Shown: positions 10,560 through 22,230, counted from the stretch's first letter. The stretch: DNA of 64,000 nt from Erinaceus europaeus (GCF_950295315.1 NC_080179.1:73055174-73119173); one strand, 5' to 3'. Translations and numbers: made by a program. Notes: generated from the sequence alone by a model not told the origin.

Positions 10560-11135
10560 TGTAGAGTAAAGGCTGAGACAACAGGAAACCCCATCTTCTA
10601 TATCTGCGTCTCTTAGGTTAAATACGGAGGGAAGAGAAAGAGGAAAAAAGTTTTAAAGAAAAAGGTGTTTACTGTCTTGTAGAACCACTTTACCATAATA
10701 GCAGTAGTAATGCAGAACCCAACATTAAAAAAAATACTAGTGAGAAAAAGTGTTAGCTACGAATACGTGTAATAGAGACTCTTACATGTTTTTCAAAATT
10801 TGAGTGGTTAAATATGAATGGTATTGATTGAAACGAAAGTCATAAATCAGAAGTGCAGACAGTCAACATTAGATTGCTGGCCAAGAGTAACTTATGAAAA
10901 ATGTGGACATTTTTTTTCTTAGAATAAGCTGTTTGTATAGGTCTTTGATGAATCTACATTGATTAAAAATATTGAATGGGTACAAATTGGATAAAACCTG
11001 TAGAAATATTACTGACTCAGATTTTTAAAAATAAAACCTGACAGTCTCACAGATTGGCTTTCACAAATTATTATTGCTTTTTCATAGATGACAAGAAGTC
11101 TAAATGAATTTTCTATTTTGTTTCTGATATATATA
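10560..11135. other. Unique intron DNA
   Basis: Nothing recognised. Confidence 0.45.
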
Positions 11136-11145
11136 TATTATTTAT

Positions 11146-12065
11146 TAAAAGGTGACATTGACAAAACCATAGGATAAGAGGGGGGTACAACTTCACACAG
11201 TTCCCACCACCAGAACTCCGTATCCCATCCCCTCCCCTGATAGCTTTCCTATTCTTTATCCCTCTGGGAGTATGGACCCAGGGTCATTGTGGGATGCAGA
11301 AGGTGGAAGGTCTGGCTTCTGAAATTGCTTCCCTGCTGAACATGGGTGTTGACAGGTTGATCCATACTCCCAGCCTGCCTCTGTCTTTCCCTAGTGGGGT
11401 AGGTTTCTGGGGGAATCGGGGCTCCAGGACACGTTGGTAGGGTCGTCTGTCCAGGGAAGTCTGGTTGGCATCATGGTAGCATCTGGAACCTGGTGGCTGA
11501 AAAGAGAGTTAACATACAAAGCCAAACAAATTGTTGACTAATTATGAACCTAAAGGCTGGAATAGTGTGGATGAAGAGTTGGAGGAATCTCTATTTTGTA
11601 GACAGCTAGTAGGCATATTTTAGCTATATTTCAAAGGGCCTGTGACTATACTATTTTTATTTTCTTTCCCCCTGAGCCTGAAATCGGAAATGAAGGTGGA
11701 TCCAAGTTATTGTCTAGGGAGATGATGCCATGCTGCATAAAGGACCAGAAAACTGGATCAGGGAAGAGAGTAGCTCCCAGATATGGGAAAGGTGTATAAA
11801 TATTGTTGACTGTAAACCTCATCGATTTGATTTGGTCTGGGGCCCATATTCAGCTTAGGAGCCTGTGTGACCTCTGCATCCCTGTAGATCTGAGCTCACA
11901 TTCTGTGGTCATAAGTAGGAACATTCCAAGCTGCCCCAATATCGACCCATCTTCCTCAGGTGTAGCATAGAGTATGTACTGCTTGTCTCTGGCATACAGT
12001 GGTGTCCAAGACTGAACGGGGACCTCTGGCAGCTCAGGCATGTAAATCTGTTGCCAAAACCACTG
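11146..12065 (-). mobile_element. L1 3'UTR, long form, antisense, 5'-truncated
   Basis: The best continuous example of the long 3'UTR. It runs from the tail (TTATTTATTAAAAGGTGACA) through the CATAGGATAAGAGG block, the GGAAGTCTGGTTGGCATCATG block, GGCTGGAATAGTGTGGATGAAG, an interrupted T/C tract at 11651-11673, and GGGAGATGATGCCATGC to GATCTGAGCTCACATTCTG. No ORF2 sequence is present. Confidence 0.88.
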
Positions 12066-12335
12066 TGCTAATCCTTCATCTCTGTACAGCGCTTTAGATT
12101 GTCAGGTCCAGGGCCACCTCTCTGTGAAAGTGCCATCTGTATACGTGAATAGGCACCAGGAAACAGGTGCAATCTATATGTCTTAATTTGGGAGTATTCA
12201 GGGCAAAAGAAATAGGGGAAAACTACAAGACAAAGCATGAATTGTTTATTTCTTGGTGTGCCGTAAGACTAGGTGACTTAAGCAACTTAAACTCATTTTT
12301 CTCACACAGGAGTTCATAATAAAGATGTCACCAGC

Positions 12336-12485
12336 GGAGGGTAGATAGCATAATGGTTATGAAAACAGACTCTCATGCCTTAGGCACCAAAGTCCCAGGT
12401 TCAATCCCCTGCACCACCATAAGCCAGAGCTGAACAGTACTCTGGTTAAAAAATAAAAAAATAAAATTAAAAAATTAAAAAAAAA
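12336..12485 (+). mobile_element. SINE, family D, with TSD
   Basis: GGAGGGTAGATAGCATAATGG head, CCCAGGTTCAATCCCC B box, CATAAGCCAGAGCTGAACAG body and an A-rich tail. It is flanked by AATAAAGATGTCACCAGC (12319 onward) and AATAAAGATGTCACTAGC (12486 onward), a TSD of about 17 bp. Confidence 0.9.
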
Positions 12486-12749
12486 ATAAAGATGTCACTA
12501 GCAGAGTTTATTATTGTTTTTCTGGGGCATAGTCTTCTTGCTTATAGGTGACCTCCATCTTGCAATGATCAGATGACCTCTTTGTAGGTATGTTTTGACC
12601 CACCATCCCCTTTATCTGTCCTTTTCCTCTCTGATCCGTTTTCTCTGTAGGATTTTATTTATTTGTTGAATTTTCAGAAAAGTCACAGTGTATTTTTGCA
12701 TAAAAAAACATACAACTATGACTTTTCCAACAACCTCATATTTTCATGA

Positions 12750-12862
12750 GGGCTAGAGAGACCAGAGTACTGCTCAGCTTTGTTAAATGGTGGTGCTGGT
12801 TATTGAGTCTATGATCTCTGGGACTTCAAGCATTAAAATATGGTGCTATCACACCAGCCTTT
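12750..12862 (-). mobile_element. SINE, family D, antisense
   Basis: CCAGAGTACTGCTCAGCTTTG, GGTGGTGCTGGTTATTGAG and CACACCAGCC at the right edge are D complements. The copy is old. Confidence 0.65.
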
Positions 12863-13368
12863 CCTCTCTGCTTCTTTTAAAGACACCAGTATTCCTGGGT
12901 GAGAACCCCCACCCTTTTGATCTAATTTAAAATTATATTCTAAAGCTTTAACTTCAGATATAGTCACATGAGGGGCTGGCTTCAGCATATAGATTTTTGA
13001 GGAGGTACATAAGTTCATAGCACCTATTAAAATATCGTCAGTGAAGGAGAGATTGTGTTGGGCAATGGATATAACTGGCATACAACTGTTGAACAACCTG
13101 AACTCTAGAACTCTTAGATTACCTGTTCATCTCTGATCTGAGCCCAGAGTTAGTGATGGGCCATTTCTGGGTTAGACACAGATGATGAGACCACAGGTCA
13201 GCATGGAGGTTCACAGAACCTTCGTTTGATACCCAGTAATTGTGACTGAGTGTTTGGGGGTGAAGTCAGGGTTTGAAGAGGGAATCCTAGAAGCAGAGAT
13301 TTGCTTATTCTCCTATACTCATACAAACTTTGAGCATCCTGTCCATGTTTATGCTAAGAAGAGGGGAG

Positions 13369-13955
13369 TTGTTAGGACACAGATGTAACTCACATACATC
13401 TTATGAACGTAATTATCATGTGGCTGATGTCACCCTATGAGCATAGTTCAAACTTATGCAAACCCATGAGGGATTGTAGGTACATCTTGGTTGATTTAAG
13501 TGAGAGCATGCTGGAAGTCAGGCACTCTCTCTCTCCCTCTCCTGCTCCCTCTCCCTCCCCCCTTCCTCTCCTCCTCCCTCCTTCCCAGCTCCCTCTCCTT
13601 CTCCCTCCTTCCCAGCTCCCTCTCCCTCTCCCTCTCCCTCTCCCTCTCCCTCTCCCTCTCCCTCTCCCTCTCCCTCTCCCTCTCCCTCTCCCTCTCCCTC
13701 TCCCTCTCCTTCTCCCTCCTTCCCAGCTCCCTCTCTTCCTATGCAGCTTGGTGCCTCTCTGCTCCCTAGGACCCACCATGGCTACTCTTCCTGAGACATG
13801 TGTCCATGTGTAGCTGAAGTCTGGTAACTAACTTACAGACTAATGGGCCTGGCCCAGTCTTGTATTTGCCACTTTGCCTACCCAAATAATACCATTCCGT
13901 ACAGCGGTACTTCAATGTAATAAACCTCTGATCATTTTAAACCCATGCCAAGCCA
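13369..13955 (+). mobile_element. Possible solo LTR of an endogenous retrovirus
   Basis: A candidate U3 begins near TGTTAGGACACAG. AATAAACCTC (13920) would be the polyadenylation signal, followed by a short U5-like end near CCAAGCCA. The middle holds the CCCTCT minisatellite, as some LTRs carry CT expansions in R. No TSD or internal retroviral sequence is visible, so this rests on layout alone. It could be ordinary intron DNA. Confidence 0.3.
13529..13738 (+). repeat. (CCCTCT)n hexanucleotide minisatellite with higher-order blocks
   Basis: About 16 perfect CCCTCT units at 13617-13706 are bracketed by repeats of a longer unit, CTCCCTCCTTCCCAGCTCCC (near 13577, 13602 and 13714). The Leu/Pro and Arg/Gly ORFs over it are artefacts. 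Confidence 0.95.
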
Positions 13956-13977
13956 TGTCATTGAAGTCTTTTTATTT

Positions 13978-15560
13978 TTTTATTTTTTATTTAAGAAAGG
14001 ATTAATTAACAAAACCATAGGGTAGGAGGGGTACAATTCCACACAATTCCCACCACCCAATCTCCATATCCCACCCCCTCCCCCGATAGCTTTCCTCTGG
14101 GAGCATGGACCCAGGGTCACTGTGGGATGCAGAAGGTAGAAGGTCTGGCTTCTGTAATTGCTTCCCCGCTGAACATGGGCGTTGACTGGTCGGTCCATAC
14201 TCCCAGTCTGCCTCTCTCTTTCCCTAGTAGGGTGTGTCTCTGGGGAAGCTGAGCTCCAGGACACATTGGTGGGGTCTTCAATCCAGGGAAGCCTGGCCAG
14301 GATCCTGGTGGCATCTGGAACTTGGTGACTGAAAAGAGAGTTAACATACGAAGCCAAACAAATTGTTGAGCAATCATGGACCCAAAGCTTGGAATAGTGG
14401 AGAGGAAGTGTTAGGGGGGTACTCACTGCAAGCTCTAGTGTACTTCTGCTTTCAGGTATATATTTTGCGGTAGTTTACGGATACGTGTGAACATATGCTC
14501 TCTCTCACAGAAACTGGTGTATATCTAGGTTTGGGGACTTTGTTAGAAAGTGAACCACCTGAGATGAAATTAGAGTGTACTATGAAAGGAAAGGTCTCAC
14601 CCGAGTAATGAAGTTGAAGCGTTGTCATTCCACACGTGAAGTCTCTGGACACAGTCTGAAGTGAAGCACGTTGAGGTGGCAATCGTTGTGTTGGTTAGGT
14701 TGTGATCGGCAGATGCAATATTATTTGATATGGATTGGGAGAGGCATGCGGGAAAGTGGGCCCTATCCTAAGGTTCCAGGACTGGGGGAAATATAGGCTC
14801 TATAGTGGAGATGTGAGGTTCCTGCTGTCTTAGGGTTCCAAAAGACAATCGATAGTTAATGTTATCATCACATTATTTGGTAATTGGGTTAACTTTGAAA
14901 AGTCATTTTGTTAGGGTTTGCTGTACAGTACCCAGTATCTTGTATATAGCTGTGCTATTGGTTGCTTCTGATCTACTTGGTCTAGGCTTTTGAGAGAGTC
15001 CGCATATCAAATACACAGCCTATATATTGAAAAGATTCAGTTTGTGTTTTGAAAAACTTCCAGACATACTATTAATTTTCCCCCTCTCATATTAATTAAC
15101 TAGTGATTTATATGACTATATTTTACTAGGAGTGTACATAAACACCATTCCCACCACCAAAAGACTGTGGCCCATCCCTCCCACCTACTCCCACCCCCCA
15201 CTGTCCCAGGAAGCTGCATGTCTACCCCTCACCACAGGGTTTTTACTTTGGTGCCCTACTTACAATTTGGTCAGGTCCTGCTTTTAGTTTCCTTTTCAGA
15301 TCTTCTTACTCAACTTCTGTTGATGAGTGGGATCATCCCATACTCATCTTTATCTTTCTGACTTAGCTCACTTAACATAATTCCTTCTAGCTCTGTCCAA
15401 GATGGGTCAGAGAAGGTGGGTTCATTGTTCTTGATAGCTGCATAGTATTCCATTGTGTATATGTACCACAGCTTTCTTAGCTACTCATCTGTTGTTGGGT
15501 ACCTGGGTTGCTTCCAGGTTTTAGCTATTATGAATTGTGCTGCTATGAACATAGGAGTAT
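13978..15560 (-). mobile_element. L1, antisense: short-form 3'UTR plus end of ORF2
   Basis: The longest co-linear L1 here. From left to right (3' to 5' of the element) it has the tail, the CATAGGGTAGGAGGGG block, GGAATAGTGGAGAGGAAGTG, then a direct jump to TACTTCTGCTTTCAGG, and further 3'UTR to about 15150. The sequence at 15330-15560 (GCATAGTATTCCATTGTG, CAGGTTTTAGCTATTATGAA) is the complement of the conserved end of L1 ORF2. This copy ties the 3'UTR blocks seen elsewhere to L1. It is 5'-truncated within ORF2. Confidence 0.9.
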
Positions 15561-15947
15561 CTTTTTTTTTAATTTAATTATTACAGAGATTGCTTTAACA
15601 TATCCGTGAATAGGTAGAAAAAGAGACCAGAACATGCAACATCTTCCAGCGTGTTCTTAGCTATTGAATTTTATCCAAAGTCATGAGAATTCATTGAAGG
15701 GTAATCAAAGCTTAGTAACAAGATATTATTTTACATTAAAAATCACTGTGTTGTTTCTTTGGACAATGAGTGTAAGAAAAGGAGAGAATATAAAACAAGG
15801 TAATTTGAAAGATACTTTAATAATAAAAAGGAGAACTCAGTGGTAACTTCAAGTAGGGCATCAGCAAGACAGGTGGCATAAATGGTGTGAGGTAGGCTGT
15901 GTTCTGAAGATCGTCATGAGGATCTTTTAATAAAGAAAGGGAATGTT

Positions 15948-16273
15948 AGGGAGTCAGGTATTAGCACAGTGGGTTAACCTGGCATAACGATCCCAGTTTA
16001 AGCCCCTGGCTCCCCACCTGGCTCCCCACCTGCATGGGAGTCACTTCACAGGCTGTGAAGCAGGTCTGCAGGTGTCTATCTTTTTTTCCCCCTCTCTGTC
16101 TTTTCCTCCTCTCTCCATTTCTCTCTGTCCTATCCAACAACAGCAACAACAACAATAATAAACACAACAATGATGTAACAACAAGGGCAACAAAAGGGGG
16201 AAAAATGCTCTCCAGGAACAGTGGATTCCTGGTGCAGGCACCAAGCCCCAGCAATAACCCTTGGGGGGGGGAG
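15948..16273 (+). mobile_element. SINE, family A, long-tail form, with TSD
   Basis: The A head and body are followed by the extra 3' module CAGTGGATTCCTGGTGCAGGCACC...AGCAATAACCC. The repeats AGAAAGGGAATGTTAG and AGAAAGGGGATGTTAG flank it. CTGGCTCCCCACCTG is doubled at 16007-16033. Confidence 0.92.
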
Positions 16274-16279
16274 AAAGGG

Positions 16280-17210
16280 GATGTTAGAAGGATTAAAAGT
16301 AAAAATCGAGATTTTGTTTCTATGCGACTGGATTACTGGAAGTGTCACTTACCAAGATGGAGAAGGTTACGGAATACTTGTTTGGCACTGGGTTGGGTGA
16401 AGTTGAACACATAGTTTTGTTCTGTGTGTTCAGATCCCCTCACAGGTATTTCAGTGTGTCTTGATGTCTGATATTTGATCAAGTGTAGCTGTCCAGTGAG
16501 CAATTGTATTTCTAAGTCTTGAACTGTCAGAAGTATTAAGAATCTGAGTCATCTGCATATACATAATATTAAACCTAAATGAGAGTACCACAGAAGAAAT
16601 GTTAAGATTTAAAACCAAGGAAGTCTCAGAATTAAAATATGAGCATAGCATTATGAAGACCAGCAAAACAGGAGACTCCCAAATGTGATTGATATATAAT
16701 ATCTATTGATAATCCCCAAAGATGATGGGTGAAAATGGAAAGAAAGCCAGAAATATATGATATTCTTGCAGACTGAGAAATGCCTGGCTAGCAGGAAAGG
16801 GGGAATGTTATTGTGTGGAATGCTGGAGCAAAGTTGGTTGGACAAAAGTCAGTTGGACAAAAGGTTACTGTAAGATTTGGTAACATGGATCTAGGTCATA
16901 GCCTAGGGTAGTAGAATTTCAGTGGAGAGTTGCTCATGGAGCCATGAACAGGCTGAAGACTAGAACTTGTGGGATTGGAAATAATGATGATATGTTAGTG
17001 TTTTTAAACCTTGGATTTGGTTCAGAATCACCTATGTAGTTTTAGAAATTATGTCTGATTCCATACTACTTTTATTTCAAGTGGGTGTTTCTAGTTGGGA
17101 ATACGAGGAGAAACACAGACATGTTTGGGGGGGGGGGGATCTTGGAATATTTTTAGGAAGCTCCACAAGAGATTCTAATAATTAGTGGGCATTGAGCATC
17201 AGTCTTCTTT
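16280..17210. other. Unique intron DNA
   Basis: No recognised features; a G run occurs at 17127-17138. Confidence 0.45.
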
Positions 17211-17214
17211 ATTC

Positions 17215-17878
17215 TTATTAGTGATTTACTACTGATTAATTAAATCCTAATAGGGGTATAATTCCATAATGTTCTCACCACCAGAGTTCTGTATATCAGT
17301 CCCCTCCATTAGAAACTCCCAAGATCACAGATATGAGTTGATTATTATTTCTATAGATATCTTCTCTATTTATGTATTTTTGCCCATTTATCTATGGTCC
17401 TGCCTTCTCTTCCTTTCTAAGTCACAGCAAGTACTTGTGAGTGTCCTCCCCTTTTTCTTGCTCATTTTTTCCTATATTCTTGCCTTAATAGTCACGTCTA
17501 CACCTATCACTACTTCCAAATGTCCTTCCTATTTTTCTTCTTCTCCCCGATAAAGGAAACAGTGCCTGACTTCCTCTGGTGTTTTCTAGTTTCTGTCCCC
17601 TTTTATTGACTTATAAAAACAAGATTTTTGGTGAGAAAAATTTTGGTTCCTGGTGGAACTGGGATTCAAAGCAATGATCTTCTTCCCCTAACATTTTTCT
17701 CTGTGTGGGGGAGGTATGGACCCAGATTCTTTATTCGGTGCAGAAGGTGGGGTTCTGGCTTTTGTAACTGCTTCTCCACTGGACAGGGACATTGGCAAGT
17801 TGATCCACACCTCCAGCCTGTTTCTGTCTTTCCCTAGTGGGGTAGGGCTCTGGAGAGGTGACATTCCAGGACACATTG
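17215..17878 (-). mobile_element. Older L1 3'UTR, antisense, cut by an ERV
   Basis: ATTCCATAATGTTCTCACCACCAG, GGACCCAGATTCTTTATTCGG and CCTAGTGGGGTAGGGCTCTGG are diverged L1 3'UTR blocks. It stops at ACATTCCAGGACACATTG, exactly where the LTR-like sequence begins. Confidence 0.75.
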
Positions 17879-18370
17879 TGTTGTGGAACTGACTACCAGA
17901 ATTAGACCCAGTAACCAGACCAAAAGCCAGATATGCAAAGAGAGGAAAGGTTTATTACACCAGTGGGCAAAGACCTGGATGGCTCCATAAGCGTCTAGCC
18001 CCAGGGGGCTGCTTTTATACTCAAAAAGCATCAGGAAGCTATACATTTTGCAGAACAAGTGCAGATAGCTCAGCAAGCAAGCCAGATACAAAAGATGATT
18101 CCTGTTTCCCTCTCATTTATTCCTGTTTTCTGTCTCTTTCCCTCCTCTTTTACATTCATAATCCCTCATGTCAGAACTCGTCTGAAGAGATCCTTTGATA
18201 TTCTCTCTGAGTGAGCTGAGTGAGCTGAGGGCCTGCAGTCTCTGGGGTATCAACCTCATCAGGCAGCTAAATAGGCGTGGCCCAATTAGAGGAATCACAA
18301 TTAGCATAAGGAGGGGGTCCAGCAAGCAGAGCTCGCCCCCTCTCCATGAATCTCCCCTCCCATCTACCAA
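17879..18370 (-). mobile_element. Endogenous retrovirus 3' remnant (LTR and env end), antisense
   Basis: On the + strand it opens with TGTTGTGGAACTGACTACC, whose complement ends in CA as a retroviral LTR does. GGTTTATTACACC (complement contains AATAAACC) would be the polyadenylation signal. A pyrimidine-rich stretch at 18104-18156 is a polypurine tract on the minus strand. Upstream on that strand, the frame at 18113-18370 contains a hydrophobic segment, a GPRLF motif and a Leu/Arg-rich stretch, the layout of the end of a retroviral transmembrane envelope protein. The remnant is partial and I see no gag or pol. Exact LTR limits are uncertain. Confidence 0.5.
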
Positions 18371-19045
18371 TTTTCACTTTCTTTTTCTTGTCCCTTTCTG
18401 ATCTTACTTGTTTTTCATTTCTTATCTACCTTTTGGCTTACTTTCTGTTATATTTCTACCACGTTCCCACCTTCTCTTCTGGTAACCAGGAAACCTTTCC
18501 TCTGCTTCTAGCTCACCAGCCTGCGGAATAATCCCTCTGTACCAGCTGTAACTTAACTGTTTCTAGGCAGCATAGTTATAAATTTTGCTAACATGTTGAC
18601 TGGTTCACTTGAACAGAGAGAAAACCACACCAGTGACACCAGTTTATAAACCTCTAAGCCTCGCCTTGAAGGCCACTTGTTACTGAATAACTATTATATA
18701 ATTCTGCTGGACTTAAGTCTAAGTTGATATATTTGCAGAGTCCAGCCTTGAGTTAAGAGATATAACTAAATCTCAGAGGAGTCTAAATTAACCTCAAGGT
18801 TTTAGCATTAGCTTGATTGAGAGTTACAATAAAGGGTATCTTAAGGACAGCAATTGTCCATCTATAGCATCTAAGGCTAATCAATAAATACTTACATGAA
18901 CGAATACTGTCATTACAAGGCAGTGTTTCTATTAAGCTACTAAGCTTACCAGTTTCTACTAATTTCCCAGAGCATATAAAAGTAGTCCTCATCAATAAAA
19001 TACTATTTGAAAAAACACAAGTCAAAACTGGACTGAAATATCTCA
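18371..19045. other. Unassigned DNA next to ERV remnant
   Basis: May include more retroviral internal sequence on the minus strand, but I see no recognisable retroviral motif. Confidence 0.3.
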
Positions 19046-19049
19046 CCAG

Positions 19050-19398
19050 GAGTTGGGCGGTAACTCAGCAGGTTAAGAGCATGTGACGCAAAGCACAAGG
19101 ACGGCATAAAGATCCGGGTTCAAGCCCCAGCTCCCCATCTGCAGGGGCGTGGCTTCACAAGCTGTGAAGCAGGTCTGCAGGTGTCTGTGTTTCTCTCCCC
19201 CTCTCTGTCTTCCCCTCTTCTCTCCATTTCTTTCTGTCCTTTCCAACAACTATGGCATCAGTAACAACAATAATAATAACCACAACAATGATAAAACAAC
19301 AGGTGCAACAAAAGAGAAAAACATGGCCTCCAGGAGCAGTGGATTCGTGGTGCGGACACCAAGCCCCAGTGTTAACCCTGGAGGCAAAAAAAAAAAAA
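19050..19398 (+). mobile_element. SINE, family A, long-tail form
   Basis: GGAGTTGGGCGGTAACTCAGCAGG head, GGGTTCAAGCCCC B box, and the 3' module CCTCCAGGAGCAGTGGATTC...CCCTGGAGGC before a poly-A run at 19387-19398. Confidence 0.92.
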
Positions 19399-19734
19399 TT
19401 TACCAAACAAACAGTGGAAGGCTGGCATCCTACAAGATGTCAATAGCAACGGCATGGATAGCTTACTTACATCTGATAACCTAATGGTTAGAATTGACAT
19501 TAACATATCTTGATAGCTCATAAAAAATTTAGAATATAAATAAAACCAATAAACAGATGTGTCAATATATAAACGCTGGCAGGACAAAATGATTACAGTC
19601 TCTAAAGTATTCTAATTTTAATATGCTTAAACAATCTAAAACCAATGTTTAAACTTCATCGGTATACATATTGAAAAATTAAAAATATTTAGACTGATTT
19701 TTAGTTTATTGCTCGAGTTTTATTTTTGTTTATT

Positions 19735-20037
19735 TTTTATATTGATTTATTTATTTTCCCTTTCTTTGTTGCGCTTGTGATTTTTCATTGTTGTAGTTAT
19801 TATTGTTGATGATGATGTCATCATTGTTGGCTAGGACAGAGAGAAATGGAGAGAGGAGGGGAAGACAGAGAGGGGGAGAGAAAGACAGACACCTGCAGAC
19901 CTGCTTCACCGCCTGTGAAGCGACTCCCCTGCAGGTGGGGAGCCCGGGGCTCAAACCGGGATTCTTTCATCCATTGGCCCTTGGGCTTTGCGCCACACCA
20001 CATGCATTTAACCCACTGCGCTACCGCCGGACTCCCT
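19735..20037 (-). mobile_element. SINE, family A, antisense
   Basis: Well preserved, short-tail form. The right end reads CGCTACCGCCGGACTCCC. It is 335 bp from the + strand copy at 19050, so the two are inverted relative to each other. Confidence 0.93.
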
Positions 20038-20054
20038 AGGATACTCTTTTTTCT

Positions 20055-20206
20055 TTTTTAAAAAAGATTTTATTTATTTATAAATGAGGAAAATAGGAGA
20101 GAGAAAGAACCTGACATCACTCTGGCGCATGTGCTGCCAGGAATCGAACTCAGAACCTCATGCTTGAGAGTCCAAAGCTTTACCACTGCGCCACCTCCAG
20201 GACCAC
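20055..20206 (-). mobile_element. SINE, family B, antisense
   Basis: TTTTATTTATTTATAAATGAGG tail complement, CTGGCGCATGTGCTGCCAGG body, GAATCGAACTCAGAACCTCATG B-box region, and CCACTGCGCCACCTCC at the head. Confidence 0.88.
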
Positions 20207-20455
20207 TAGAATTTTCTTAATTCACTTACCACAAACTTGCTATTACCTGTTCTATTTATTCTATTCACTCATTTATACCCTATTGTTTGTTATTCACTTG
20301 TTCTACTTCCCTTATGTGGTTCCATTTTTCATTCTCTTAGCTAGAAAACACGTTCTGTGCTGTCTTCATAACACTCATGGAGTCACTATGACTATGTCAG
20401 GGCAGATCTTCTAGCAAATTCTATTAAAACATACACTTTAAAACTATGATCTGGG

Positions 20456-20672
20456 GGCTAGGTGGTGGCGCACCTGGTTGAGCGCACATGTTGCAATGCG
20501 CAAGGACCCAGGTTTGATCCCCTGGTCTCTACCTGCAGGAGGAAAGCTTCACAAGTGGTGAAGCAGGGCTGCAAGTGTTTCTCTGTCTCTCTCCCTCTCT
20601 ATCACCCCTTTCTCTCTCAGTTTCTACCTGTCTCTATTCAGTAAATACAGATAATTTAAAAAAAAAAAAAAC
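20456..20672 (+). mobile_element. SINE, family C
   Basis: Head GGGCTAGGTGGTGGCGCACCTGG, B box GGTTTGATCCCC, body GAAAGCTTCACAAGTGGTGAAGC, tail ending in a poly-A run. Confidence 0.92.
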
Positions 20673-20674
20673 CT

Positions 20675-21065
20675 ATGATCTGGCAACTTAAGAGGCAAGA
20701 GTGTAAATTCACAAAAGGTTTAAAGAAAAATCTTATATAATTGTTACATGTTAAAAAATAACCTTTTAATTTTATACCACTTTAAAAATACCTTTTTTTA
20801 GACTAACTGATTAATTTTGCCCAATGAAAATGTGCCAAACATTAAATCTTTTATCAGATTAGAAACACATGTACCATCTTAATTTATCAAGAATAAACTT
20901 TCAATTGTGCCTTGAAAACAATGCACTTTGAGTTAGACACCAAAGATAACCAGATAACCTATATAAAACACATTAAGCTGTGGATGTGAGCAGCAACACT
21001 AGAACGTAAGAATTTTAGTCAAATTGATTTTAAAAACAGCCTTAAATCATAATGAGAGAATCATG
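20675..21065. other. Unique AT-rich intron DNA
   Basis: Nothing recognised. Confidence 0.45.
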
Positions 21066-21067
21066 CA

Positions 21068-21205
21068 GAGATAAACGTACAGAGGGGGAACTAGAGCACT
21101 GCTCAGCTCTGCCCCAAGGAGGTGCTGAAAATTGAGCCCGGACCTACAGAGCTTCAACCATGAAATTCACCAGCACAACCATTTTGTTATCTCCTCGATC
21201 CCATT
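21068..21205 (-). mobile_element. SINE, family D, antisense
   Basis: AGAGCACTGCTCAGCTCTGCC, GGTGCTGAAAATTGAGCCCGG and TTGTTATCTCC follow the D complement order. Confidence 0.75.
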
Positions 21206-21286
21206 ATGACACTCTCAAATTTGGTTTGGTCTGTTCCTAGCATTACAATTTTAAAATAGCTGAAAGATTTGCATATCCATCATATT

Positions 21287-21556
21287 CTTTTTAAAAAAAA
21301 ATTTATATTTATTTATTTATTCCCTTTTGTTGTCCTTGTTTTATTGTTGTAGTTATTGTTGATGTTGTTGGATAGGACAGAAATGGAGAGAGGCGGGCAA
21401 GACAGAGAGGGGGAGAGAAAGACAGACACCTGCAGACCTGCTTCACCACCTGTGAAGCAACTCCCCTGCAGGTGGGGAGTCGGGGGCTCGAACTTGGATC
21501 CTTATGCCAGTCCTTGCGCCTTGCGCTTAACCTGCTGTGCTACCGCCTGACTCCCA
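21287..21556 (-). mobile_element. SINE, family A, antisense
   Basis: Short-tail form. GATAGGACAGAAATGGAGAG lacks the usual GAGA, a small deletion. The head is CGCCTGACTCCC on the + strand. Confidence 0.93.
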
Positions 21557-21879
21557 TCTATCATCTTCTTATTGTCTTCTGTCTGACCTGCACTTTTAGG
21601 TTTAAAGGCTTTGCTTAATAATTTTTATTGCTTTAAGTTCTACCCATATTTTAGTTTAGAAAGATCAAAACACATGGTGAGAGTCTTTTACTTAAAAGAA
21701 AACAGATTTTAAAAATAGCTTATTTAACCTTGTATAGCAACCCCCTCCACCAGGAACCCCAAACCACATGGAGTGAAAGAATGTTGATTTTAACTTAGTC
21801 TTTTTTACTTTAAAACTTTCAATAAGCTCAAGTTACTTAAAGTGTTTAGACACGTGTTTGTGACAATGCTTATAAGTTT

Positions 21880-22230
21880 TTTTTTTTTTTTTCCCTCCAG
21901 GGTTATTGCTGGGCTCGGTGCCTGCACCATGAATCCACCGCTCCTAGAGGCCATTTTTCCCCCTTTTTGTTGCCCTAGTTGTTTCAGCCTCGTTGCGGTT
22001 ATTGTTGCCATTGTTGATGTTGCTTTGTTGTTGGATAGGACAGAGAGAAATGGAGAGAGGAGGGGAAGACAGAGAGAGGGGGAGAGAAAGATAGACACCT
22101 GCAGACCTGCTTCACCACTCGTGAAGCGACTCCCCTGCAGGTGGGGAGCCGGGGCTCGAACCGGGATCCTTAGCCGGTCCCTGCGCTTTGCGCCACGTAC
22201 GCTTAACCCACTGCACCACCGCCCGACTCC
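21880..22230 (-). mobile_element. SINE, family A, long-tail form, antisense, with TSD
   Basis: The poly-T run and CCTCCAGGGTTATTGCTGGG begin the long-tail module complement. A TSD of about 17 bp, CAATGCTTATAAGTTTT, lies on both sides (21863 onward and 22232 onward). It is a nearly intact, young-looking copy. Confidence 0.95.

Noticed and set aside
13980..14426. ORFs of 60-148 codons in the L1 3'UTR (also 3112-3510, 31326-31604, 59724-60047, 62778-63053)
   Set aside because: The related peptides come from non-coding 3'UTR read on the antisense strand of L1 copies. They begin and end differently and carry no known L1 protein motif.
14400..14470. Short-form L1 3'UTR as a spliced L1 transcript
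   Set aside because: The GTGAGT near the junction is retained in the short copy and no matching AG acceptor defines the other edge.
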